NCBI GenBank assembly: GCA_003512825.1
Contig: DOOI01000193.1
Coordinates: 1-40,027, forward strand
Direction: 5' to 3'
DNA: 40,027 nt
DNA from: Paracoccaceae bacterium
GTDB lineage: Bacteria > Pseudomonadota > Alphaproteobacteria > Rhodobacterales > Rhodobacteraceae
Position numbers and translations under genes: made by a program. The first letter of the stretch is position 1. The number at the start of each line of letters is the position of its first letter. Below, one piece after another: positions 34,174 to 40,027 of this stretch. The notes under the pieces were generated by a model. That model was not told where the DNA came from, ran no database searches, and saw only the letters and a program-made list of their open reading frames with translations.

Positions 34174-35160
34174 TCAGAGATCGAGCAGCACCGCGCCCTG
34201 ACGCTTGCCAGCCTCCACCGCCTCATGCGCTTTGGCCGCCTGTGCCAGATCGAAATGGCCGTGCACTGCGGGTTTCAGCCCTCCTTCACCCAGAGCTTTG
34301 TGCAAAATGTCGATCATTCTTGCGCGGATTGCCCATGGGGTAATGTAAATGAGTAAAATCTCGAGTGTGATCGCCTTGAACAGATAGGCGCCAAACGGCA
34401 AAACCGGGGTCATCTCGAGGGCAGAGCCATAGGCCGCGATCGTGCCGTTTTCCCGCACGATCTGCGCCAAAAGCCCGGCGTTCACACCAAATTCCGGCTC
34501 AATGGCACGGTCGACGCCGCGTCCGCCCGTCATGTCCAAGACTTTTGCCGCAAGATCGGGGTCACGGTAGTCGAGCACGGTCTCAGCGCCTGCTGCACGC
34601 ACGCGCTCAAAGCTATCAGGCGAAGCAGTGGCGATGACTTGCGCGCCGCCCCAATGGGCCAATTGCACTGCATTGTGGCCGACGGCACCCGCGCCGCCCG
34701 AGATAAACAGCGTCTGCCCCGCCACAGCGCCATCGCGAAACACGGCTTCTGCTGCCGTTAGTCCGGGAATACCCAATGTTGCACCCGCTGCAGGCGAAAC
34801 GCGCTCGGGCAACGCCACGGCTTGCTCGCTGGGCAACGCAATCCACTCGGCGGCTGTGCCAAAAGCGCGCCGCCACTGGCCATTCCAGATCCAAACCGCT
34901 TCGCCCACCCGCGACGCAGCCACGCCGTCCCCGACTGCCTCAATCACACCCGCGCCGTCGGAATGGGGCACAATGAGCGGGAAGGCGGGCTTGGTCACGC
35001 CGGGACGATTGCCAGCGCGCGCTTTGACATCGGAGGGGTTCACCCCAGAATGCACCACGCGCACCAACACTTCGCCCGGTCCCGCCACGGGTTTGGGCAG
35101 GTCTGTCTGTGTCAAAACACGGCCCGCAGGGCCAAAAGCAGAATAGGTGATCGCGCGCAT
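34174..35160 (-). CDS. Quinone oxidoreductase-like medium-chain dehydrogenase
   Basis: A 328-aa zinc-free medium-chain reductase of the NADPH:quinone oxidoreductase group. The N-terminal GroES-like domain has GEVLVRVVHSGVNPSDVKAR, and the Rossmann motif is FISGGAGAVGHNAVQLAHWG. The zinc-ligand cysteines of alcohol dehydrogenases are absent. It likely reduces quinones or enones with NADPH; the specific substrate is unknown. The start at 35160 (MRAITYSAFG) has GGGAG 7 nt upstream. It is downstream of irr on the same strand. Confidence 0.9.
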   Translation of the reverse strand: MRAITYSAFGPAGRVLTQTDLPKPVAGPGEVLVRVVHSGVNPSDVKARAGNRPGVTKPAFPLIVPHSDGAGVIEAVGDGVAASRVGEAVWIWNGQWRRAFGTAAEWIALPSEQAVALPERVSPAAGATLGIPGLTAAEAVFRDGAVAGQTLFISGGAGAVGHNAVQLAHWGGAQVIATASPDSFERVRAAGAETVLDYRDPDLAAKVLDMTGGRGVDRAIEPEFGVNAGLLAQIVRENGTIAAYGSALEMTPVLPFGAYLFKAITLEILLIYITPWAIRARMIDILHKALGEGGLKPAVHGHFDLAQAAKAHEAVEAGKRQGAVLLDL

Positions 35161-35249
35161 AGGTTTTCTCCCCTCAGGTTTCGTCCAAGGGTAGGGCGCG
35201 ACGGAGCACAAGGAAAGCGCCCGATGTCCGCCCTATCAGAAAGAGTGCC

Positions 35250-35675
35250 TTAACGGCGGCGCAGACGGATCACCACGTCAACCGAGGCAAGCTCTGCCCC
35301 TTCTGGAAGATCGGGCAGACGGGCAATCTCGAGCTGCTCCGACGGGGCATCCGTCAGCACGCCGGTATCTTCCCAAAAGAAATGCGGGTGATCGTGGGTA
35401 TTGGTGTCGAAATAGCTCTTCGAGCCGTCCACGGTGATCTCGTGCATCAGACCCGCGTCACAAAACGCGCGCAGAGTGTTGTAAACTGTTGCCAGTGACA
35501 CGCCGTCGCCCCGGCGATGGACCGCGTCATAAAGGCTCTCTGCGGTGACGTGTCGATGCTCGCCATCGCCAATGAGCGCTGCAGCCAGACACACGCGCTG
35601 GCGCGTTGGTCGGAGGTCGGCTTCACTCAGCCATGCCATGGCACGTTGAAGCGCAATATCGCCTTGCTTGGTCAT
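35250..35675 (-). CDS. irr: Iron response regulator Irr (Fur family)
   Basis: A 141-aa Fur-family regulator. It has a winged helix with [26 protein letters not shown] and [19 protein letters not shown], then [20 protein letters not shown], the histidine-rich turn and the absence of the Fur C-terminal CxxC motifs typical of Irr. In alphaproteobacteria Irr senses iron through haem and controls iron and haem genes. It is divergent from fabA, a neighbourhood I know to recur in Rhodobacteraceae. A promoter (TTGAAA, 18 bp, TATATT) is visible upstream. Confidence 0.93.
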   Translation of the reverse strand: MTKQGDIALQRAMAWLSEADLRPTRQRVCLAAALIGDGEHRHVTAESLYDAVHRRGDGVSLATVYNTLRAFCDAGLMHEITVDGSKSYFDTNTHDHPHFFWEDTGVLTDAPSEQLEIARLPDLPEGAELASVDVVIRLRRR

Positions 35676-35705
35676 CTGTCAGTTCGCGTCCTTCAGTTCC
35701 TCGCC

Positions 35706-35735
35706 AATATAGGGCGCGCAGGAGGGATTTTTCAA
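35706..35735 (-). promoter_or_regulatory. Predicted irr promoter
   Basis: On the minus strand TTGAAA (35735-35730), an 18-bp spacer and TATATT (35711-35706), about 31 bp before the irr ATG. Good match to the sigma-70 pattern; no experimental support. Confidence 0.5.
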
Positions 35736-35786
35736 ACGAAAACCTGCAGGCCCGCGCCGCTGTGCAGCAGACGCGGTGCCAGAAGC

Positions 35787-35803
35787 CAGACTTGCAAGGT
35801 CTG
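35787..35803. promoter_or_regulatory. Inverted repeat upstream of fabA
   Basis: CAGAC-TTGCAAG-GTCTG: 5-bp arms around a 7-nt centre that itself contains the palindrome TTGCAA. It lies 58 bp before the fabA ATG (35862), or 28 bp before the alternative GTG (35832), in the irr-fabA divergent region, and could be the operator for a fatty-acid or iron regulator. Which protein binds is unknown. Confidence 0.35.
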
Positions 35804-35861
35804 CAAACCGGGTGCTAGGAGGACAAGAACAGTGGAATTTATTGCAAAGGACTGCTCGCCC

Positions 35862-36371
35862 ATGTCTCAATTTCCGACGAGCTTTGATCGCGAAGGCCTC
35901 CTGAAATGTGCGCGCGGCGAATTGTTCGGCCCCGGCAACGCGCAACTGCCCGCACCGCCGATGCTGATGATGGATCGGATCACCGAGATATCCGGCGACG
36001 GTGGCCTGCATGGCAAAGGCCATGTGGTGGCGGAATTCGACATCACTCCGGACCTGTGGTTTTTTGACTGCCACTTCCCCGGCAACCCAATTATGCCCGG
36101 CTGTCTTGGTCTCGACGGACTTTGGCAGCTCACAGGCTTCAACCTGGGCTGGCGCGGCTGGCAAGGGCGCGGCTATGCGCTGGGTGTCGGTGAGGTGAAG
36201 CTGACAGGCATGGTCCGCCCCGATCGCAAGATGCTCACCTATAAGGTTGATTTCACCAAGGCGCTGCAAACGCGCCGCCTCACCATGGGCGTTGCTGATG
36301 GCATCGTCGAAGCAGATGGCGAAGTGATCTATATCGTCAAGGATATGAAAGTCGCTCTGAGCGAAAGCTGA
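35862..36371 (+). CDS. fabA: 3-hydroxydecanoyl-ACP dehydratase/isomerase
   Basis: A 169-aa bifunctional enzyme that dehydrates 3-hydroxydecanoyl-ACP and isomerises the trans-2 to the cis-3 double bond, the entry to unsaturated fatty acids. The catalytic pair is His71 in [13 protein letters not shown] and Asp85 in [25 protein letters not shown] is also diagnostic. I chose ATG 35862 because it aligns with E. coli FabA, but a GTG at 35832 in the same frame has a better ribosome site (AGGAGG, 9 nt) and would add 10 residues. It is divergent from irr and followed by a terminator before fabB. Confidence 0.95.
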   Translation: MSQFPTSFDREGLLKCARGELFGPGNAQLPAPPMLMMDRITEISGDGGLHGKGHVVAEFDITPDLWFFDCHFPGNPIMPGCLGLDGLWQLTGFNLGWRGWQGRGYALGVGEVKLTGMVRPDRKMLTYKVDFTKALQTRRLTMGVADGIVEADGEVIYIVKDMKVALSES

Positions 36372-36395
36372 GCCGCGCACCATCATCTTCTTCAA

Positions 36396-36419
36396 GGGCA
36401 CCCTCGGGGTGCCCTTTTT
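36396..36419 (+). terminator. Rho-independent terminator between fabA and fabB
   Basis: GGGCACCC (36396-36403) and GGGTGCCC (36407-36414) form a perfect 8-bp stem with a 3-nt loop, followed by five T. It lies 24 bp after the fabA stop, so fabB and fabI likely rely on their own promoter or on read-through. Confidence 0.88.
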
Positions 36420-36522
36420 CGTGTCTGGTCCGCCTTTCCCGGCGGGAGCGCCAAAATAAGCGATTGCCTTGCTCCGCCTCTCTGGCTGTCCTAGTAAGAG
36501 GGAAGTTGTATTGGGAGGCATC

Positions 36523-37752
36523 ATGCGTCGCGTCGTCGTCACCGGGCTGGGGATTGTGTCCAGCATTGGCAATAATGCCGAAGAAGTTCTCGCAGCGCTC
36601 AAGGCGGGGGCCTCTGGGATCACCGCAAATGAGGCTATGAAGGAACATGGGTTTCGCAGCCAAATTGCCGGGGATGTGAAGCTTGATGTCACCGAGCATG
36701 TCGATAAGCGCACCCTGCGATTTATGGGGCCGGGCGCGGCATATGCACATATCGCGATGGGCCAAGCCATTGCGGACGCGGGGCTTGGGGAAGATGAGGT
36801 CGTCAACCCGATGACGGGTGTGATCGCGGGTTCGGGTGGGCCCTCCACTTCGGCTATTCTGACCGCGCATCAATCGGTCTTGTCCACTGGGGCCACCAAA
36901 CGGATCGGGCCCTTTGCCGTGCCAAAATGCATGGGCTCGACGATCAGTGCCAATCTTGCCACGTCTTACCGCATCAAGGGGATGAACTTCTCGATCACCT
37001 CCGCTTGTTCCACCTCGCTGCATTGCATCGGCATGGCAGCCCAGCAGGTGGCGCTGGGGATGCAAGATGTGATGTTCGCAGGTGGCGGGGAAGAGCTGGA
37101 TTGGACGCTCTCGTGCCTCTTCGATGCCATGGGGGCGATGTCGTCCAAATATAACGAAACTCCGCAAAAGGCCTCTCGTGCCTTTGATGCCAACCGTGAC
37201 GGTTTTGTCATTGGTGGCGGCGGCGCGATCGTGGTGCTCGAACCGCTCGAGCGGGCGTTGGCGCGCGGCGCTAAAATCTATGCTGAAGTCACGGGCTTTG
37301 GGGCGACTTCGGACGGCGCAGATATGGTCGCGCCTTCGGGAGAGGGCGGCGAGCGGGCCATGCGGCTTGCGCTCAAGACCCTCGCGCCTGATCGCAAGGT
37401 CAATTACATCAACGCGCACGGCACCTCGACCCCGGTGGGCGATGTCGGCGAAGTAGAAGCCGTGCGCCGCGTCTTTGGCCGGGGCACCACGCCGCTGATC
37501 TCCTCGACCAAGTCGATGACCGGGCATAGCCAAGGCGCCACAGGCGCTCAGGAGGCGATTTATTGCCTCTTGATGCTGCAAAACGATTTCATTGCCCCCT
37601 CGATCAACGTTGAAACGCTTGATCCCGCCATCGACGCGGGCGAGATCGCCACCGCGCGGATTGATGCTGCGGCTCTTGATACGGTGATGACCAATAGCTT
37701 CGGGTTTGGTGGCACCAATGGGTCGATGCTGATGTCGAAATATTGGGAGTAA
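36523..37752 (+). CDS. fabB: 3-oxoacyl-ACP synthase I
   Basis: A 409-aa condensing enzyme elongating cis-3-decenoyl-ACP and later acyl chains with malonyl-ACP. The catalytic triad is complete: Cys162 in ITSACSTSLHC, His299 in INAHGTSTPVGD and His335 in KSMTGHSQGATG with Lys330; the C-terminal block is NSFGFGGTNGS. The pairing with fabA marks it as FabB rather than FabF. GGGAGG is 4 nt before the ATG. It is separated from fabA by a terminator and followed 3 nt later by fabI. Confidence 0.95.
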   Translation: MRRVVVTGLGIVSSIGNNAEEVLAALKAGASGITANEAMKEHGFRSQIAGDVKLDVTEHVDKRTLRFMGPGAAYAHIAMGQAIADAGLGEDEVVNPMTGVIAGSGGPSTSAILTAHQSVLSTGATKRIGPFAVPKCMGSTISANLATSYRIKGMNFSITSACSTSLHCIGMAAQQVALGMQDVMFAGGGEELDWTLSCLFDAMGAMSSKYNETPQKASRAFDANRDGFVIGGGGAIVVLEPLERALARGAKIYAEVTGFGATSDGADMVAPSGEGGERAMRLALKTLAPDRKVNYINAHGTSTPVGDVGEVEAVRRVFGRGTTPLISSTKSMTGHSQGATGAQEAIYCLLMLQNDFIAPSINVETLDPAIDAGEIATARIDAAALDTVMTNSFGFGGTNGSMLMSKYWE

Positions 37753-37755
37753 ACC

Positions 37756-38544
37756 ATGGGTGTGTTGAGCGGAAAACGCGGTCTGATCATGGGCGTGGCG
37801 AATGAGCGCTCCATTGCTTGGGGCATCGCCAAAGCCTGCGCCGAAGCCGGAGCTGAATTGGCATTTACCTATCAGGGCGAGGCTTTCGGCCAGAGCTTGG
37901 CCCCTCTGGCGGCGTCTGTCGGCTCTGATTTCATGGTTGATGTCGACGTGACCAACGACGCGTCACTTGATGCGGCCTTCGCGGCGCTGGGCGCGCGCTG
38001 GGACAAACTGGATTTTGTCGTTCATGCCATCGCGTTCTCGGACAAAAATGAGCTCACGGGTCGGTTCCTCAATACCAGCCGTGCGAATTTCAAGAACTCA
38101 CTGGACATCTCTTGCTATTCACTGGTCGAAGTGACCCGCCGCGCCCATCCTTTGATGGTCGAAAATGGGGGCACGGTACTCACGCTTACCTATCAAGGCT
38201 CCAACCGCGTCACGCCCTTTTATAACGTCATGGGAGTGGCCAAAGCCGCGCTGGAGGCCGCCGTGCGTTACCTTGCCAATGATCTTGGCCCCGAGGCTAT
38301 TCGTGTGAATGCGATCAGTCCCGGCCCAATGAAAACCTTGGCCGGCGCAGCAATCGGTGGGGCGCGCAAGACCTATAAACATACCGAGCAAAACGCGCCT
38401 ATGCGCTCCAACGCGACGCTGGAAGCCGTCGGTGGCACAGCGGTTTACCTGATCTCTGACGCGGGCGCGTGCACCACGGGCGAAATTATCCGCGTGGATG
38501 GTGGATATCACGTTCTGGGCATGCCGCAGTCCGAGAATATCTGA
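37756..38544 (+). CDS. fabI: Enoyl-ACP reductase (NADH)
   Basis: A 262-aa short-chain dehydrogenase-fold enzyme that completes each elongation cycle; the target class of triclosan and isoniazid-type inhibitors. Catalytic Tyr156 and Lys163 (FYNVMGVAK) and Tyr146 (LTYQGSN) fall at the same numbers as in E. coli. The nucleotide-binding motif is GVANERSIAWGIA and SPGPMKTLAGAAI lies in the substrate loop. It begins 3 nt after fabB and ends before a bidirectional terminator. Confidence 0.95.
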   Translation: MGVLSGKRGLIMGVANERSIAWGIAKACAEAGAELAFTYQGEAFGQSLAPLAASVGSDFMVDVDVTNDASLDAAFAALGARWDKLDFVVHAIAFSDKNELTGRFLNTSRANFKNSLDISCYSLVEVTRRAHPLMVENGGTVLTLTYQGSNRVTPFYNVMGVAKAALEAAVRYLANDLGPEAIRVNAISPGPMKTLAGAAIGGARKTYKHTEQNAPMRSNATLEAVGGTAVYLISDAGACTTGEIIRVDGGYHVLGMPQSENI

Positions 38545-38570
38545 AGTCAGCCTCTCGACTAAGCCAAATA

Positions 38571-38605
38571 AAAAGGTCGGCTCGCGTGATGCGCGCCGAC
38601 CTTTT
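38571..38605. terminator. Bidirectional terminator between fabI and argC
   Basis: AAAAGGTCGGC (38571-38581) and GCCGACCTTTT (38595-38605) are perfect 11-nt arms, with T on both exits, placed between the convergent fabI and argC ends. It serves both strands. Confidence 0.88.
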
Positions 38606-38622
38606 CTATGTCTCGACGTGGT

Positions 38623-39543
38623 TTAGACCAGTCCAGCCGCCTCATCGCATCCCAGCAAAATATTGAGGTTCTGCACCGCAGCCCCAGACGCGCCCTTGCC
38701 GAGATTGTCCAGCACCGCAATCGCCGTGGCCGCCCCCGAAGCAAGATTGCCATGGATCGACAATGCGAGCCGATTGGTGCCGTTGAGCGCCTCTGGCAAG
38801 ACGCGCGGCGCATGCGTCGCCGCATCGACGACGGTTACAAATTGCTCGCCCGCATAATGCGCCCGCAACGCGGCTTCTGCTTGGGCAAAACCCGCCGCGC
38901 CCAAATCAGGCAGATGCACAGCAACCGCCATACCCTGAGCATATTGCCCCACCGACGGCACAAAGACAGGCGGGCGGGTCAGGTGCCCATGCAGCATCAT
39001 TTCGGGCAAATGCTTGTGCGATTGCCCTGCTGCATACAGAAATGCTCCGCTTGATGTGCCCGCTTCAAACTCTGCAATCATCGATTTGCCGCCGCCTGTG
39101 TAACCAGAGACCCCTGAAATCGACAGCCCAACGCTTGGGTCAATCAGCCCGGCATCTACCAAGGGCCGGATCAGCGCAATCGCGCAAGTAGACCAACAAC
39201 CGGGGTTGGAAACATGGCTCGCAGCCTTGATCTTGGCCCTTTGATCCTTGGAGATCTCTGGAAAGCCGAAGGCCCAAGCCGGGTCCGTCCGATACGCGGT
39301 CGACGCATCAATAATCTTGGTGCCAAATGGCGCGGCTAATGCGACCGCTTCTTTTGCGGCCTCATCGGGCAGGCAGAGAATGGCAACATCAGCCTTTGCA
39401 AAGGCCTCTGCCCGCGCAGCCGTATCCTTGCGCCGTGCGGGGTCCACCTGCACCAATTCGATATCTGTCCGCTTGAGGAGGCGGTCGCGGATTTGCAGCC
39501 CGGTTGTGCCTGCTTCTCCGTCGATAAACACCTGATAGGCCAT
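38623..39543 (-). CDS. argC: N-acetyl-gamma-glutamyl-phosphate reductase (short type)
   Basis: A 306-aa NADPH-dependent enzyme of arginine biosynthesis reducing N-acetylglutamyl phosphate to the semialdehyde. The nucleophile is Cys116 in SNPGCWSTC; the Rossmann start is VFIDGEAGTTGLQIRDRL, and SGVSGYTGGGKSM and HKHLPEM are also family blocks. The length matches the shorter ArgC class (about 310 aa). The start at 39543 has AGAGGA 7 nt upstream. It follows a ZIP transporter gene on the same strand by 89 bp, a stretch holding two tandem GCGCAAGC copies (39589-39604). Confidence 0.95.
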   Translation of the reverse strand: MAYQVFIDGEAGTTGLQIRDRLLKRTDIELVQVDPARRKDTAARAEAFAKADVAILCLPDEAAKEAVALAAPFGTKIIDASTAYRTDPAWAFGFPEISKDQRAKIKAASHVSNPGCWSTCAIALIRPLVDAGLIDPSVGLSISGVSGYTGGGKSMIAEFEAGTSSGAFLYAAGQSHKHLPEMMLHGHLTRPPVFVPSVGQYAQGMAVAVHLPDLGAAGFAQAEAALRAHYAGEQFVTVVDAATHAPRVLPEALNGTNRLALSIHGNLASGAATAIAVLDNLGKGASGAAVQNLNILLGCDEAAGLV

Positions 39544-39632
39544 CTGCGCTTCCTCTCCAGTTGAGTTGCCCGCGTGATACGCCGCTCCGCGCAAGCGCGC
39601 AAGCGCGCTCACGGCCGTGCCATGCCTTCGCT

Positions 39633-40027
39633 TTAATGCGCGAGTGCCACGTCAAGGAACATCATGAGCACCAACCCAATCAGCAACCCCGCAGTGGCGC
39701 GGTTCTGATGGCCGTTGCGATGGGTCTCGGGCAAAATCTCATGGCTGATGATGTAAAGCATCGCACCGGCAGCAAAGGTAAGGCCCCATGGCAGCAGAGC
39801 ACTCGACACGCTCACAGCCGCCGCGCCGATAAATGCGCCCACATGCTCGACAAGCCCGGTCATCGCAGTCACGACGAACACCTTGAGCCGTGAATAGCCG
39901 AGGCCCACCAAAGCCACAGCGACCGCCAGACCTTCGGGAATATCTTGCAGCGAAATTCCTGTCATGACCGAAAGGCCGTTCGTTTGGCTTCCGCCGCCAA
40001 AGGCCACCCCAATCGACAGACCTTCCG
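39633..40027 (-). CDS. ZIP family metal transporter (5' end outside window)
   Basis: The C-terminal 130 residues or so of an inner-membrane divalent-metal (zinc/iron) transporter. The reading frame runs off the window edge as EGLSIGVAFGGGSQTNG, which is the end of the first metal-site helix; the second site is SLQDIPEGLAVAVALVG. Further helices are VFVVTAMTGLVEHVGAFIG and AGAMLYIISHEILPETHRN. The GTG at 40007 is internal, not a start. It lies upstream of argC and may be co-transcribed with it. Confidence 0.85.
   Translation of the reverse strand, partial: EGLSIGVAFGGGSQTNGLSVMTGISLQDIPEGLAVAVALVGLGYSRLKVFVVTAMTGLVEHVGAFIGAAAVSVSSALLPWGLTFAAGAMLYIISHEILPETHRNGHQNRATAGLLIGLVLMMFLDVALAH

Noticed and set aside
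36337..37581. Long 414-codon minus-strand frame opposite fabB
   Set aside because: Antisense shadow of fabB, without ribosome site or motif.

Overview
The window reads as a chromosomal segment of an alphaproteobacterium, most likely a marine Rhodobacteraceae (Roseobacter-group) species. The grounds are GC-rich coding sequence, an Irr-type Fur regulator divergent from fabA with fabB and fabI beyond it, an ALDH16-type one-and-a-half-domain aldehyde dehydrogenase beside deoC, an xthA / CnoX-like thioredoxin / LON-domain / Trm112 cluster, and a pobA-pcaDCHG aromatic operon. Genes are tightly packed, with many 1-8 nt overlaps. I see no IS element, prophage, CRISPR array, tRNA or rRNA, and no gene-free stretch longer than 300 bases.

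Layout. 1-2 kb: the end of a purine (urate/allantoin) catabolism cluster, with ureidoglycolate lyase and an NCS2 urate/xanthine permease closed by a terminator. 2-6 kb: a VOC protein divergent from an operon of PLP amino-acid decarboxylase, HpcH/HpaI aldolase and GntR/FCD regulator; its promoter carries an inverted repeat over the -10. 6-9.5 kb: a ribbon-helix-helix protein, a gamma-glutamylcyclotransferase-like protein, dapA, and a divergent lytic transglycosylase. 9.5-15 kb: an EamA transporter, the two halves of the tRNA enzyme MnmC as divergent genes, an amidase, and a UbiH-type hydroxylase. 15-18 kb: a conserved housekeeping cluster (88-aa unknown, Trm112-like, LON-domain, CnoX-like thioredoxin, exonuclease III). 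18-21 kb: a VOC protein, an intergenic small-RNA candidate, an OmpR-family response regulator, and a divergent ribA (with a degenerate N-terminal RibB-like domain) coupled to a YkuD protein. 21-27 kb: ALDH16, deoC and a SulP transporter. 27-30.5 kb: pobA-pcaD-pcaC-pcaH-pcaG. 30.6-33.5 kb: a small membrane protein and a HAD / hydrolase / threonine dehydratase operon. 33.7-38.5 kb: FKBP isomerase, quinone oxidoreductase, irr, fabA, fabB, fabI. 38.6-40 kb: argC and a ZIP transporter cut by the window edge.

The most notable signal is in the non-coding strip 18578-18742, read on the minus strand. It holds an FNR/FnrL-type box (TTGAC-N4-ATCAA) about 41.5 bp upstream of a predicted start, a -10-like element, a roughly 76-nt transcript with a 5' hairpin, an unpaired CCUCCC (anti-Shine-Dalgarno) linker and a strong intrinsic terminator. 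This has the architecture of an oxygen-controlled trans-acting small RNA. Other regulatory candidates are the inverted repeat over the decarboxylase promoter, two TGTTACA direct repeats 21 bp apart beside the response regulator, an inverted repeat that would sequester the pobA ribosome binding site, and an inverted repeat upstream of fabA. All functional names come from reading motifs; no database search was possible.
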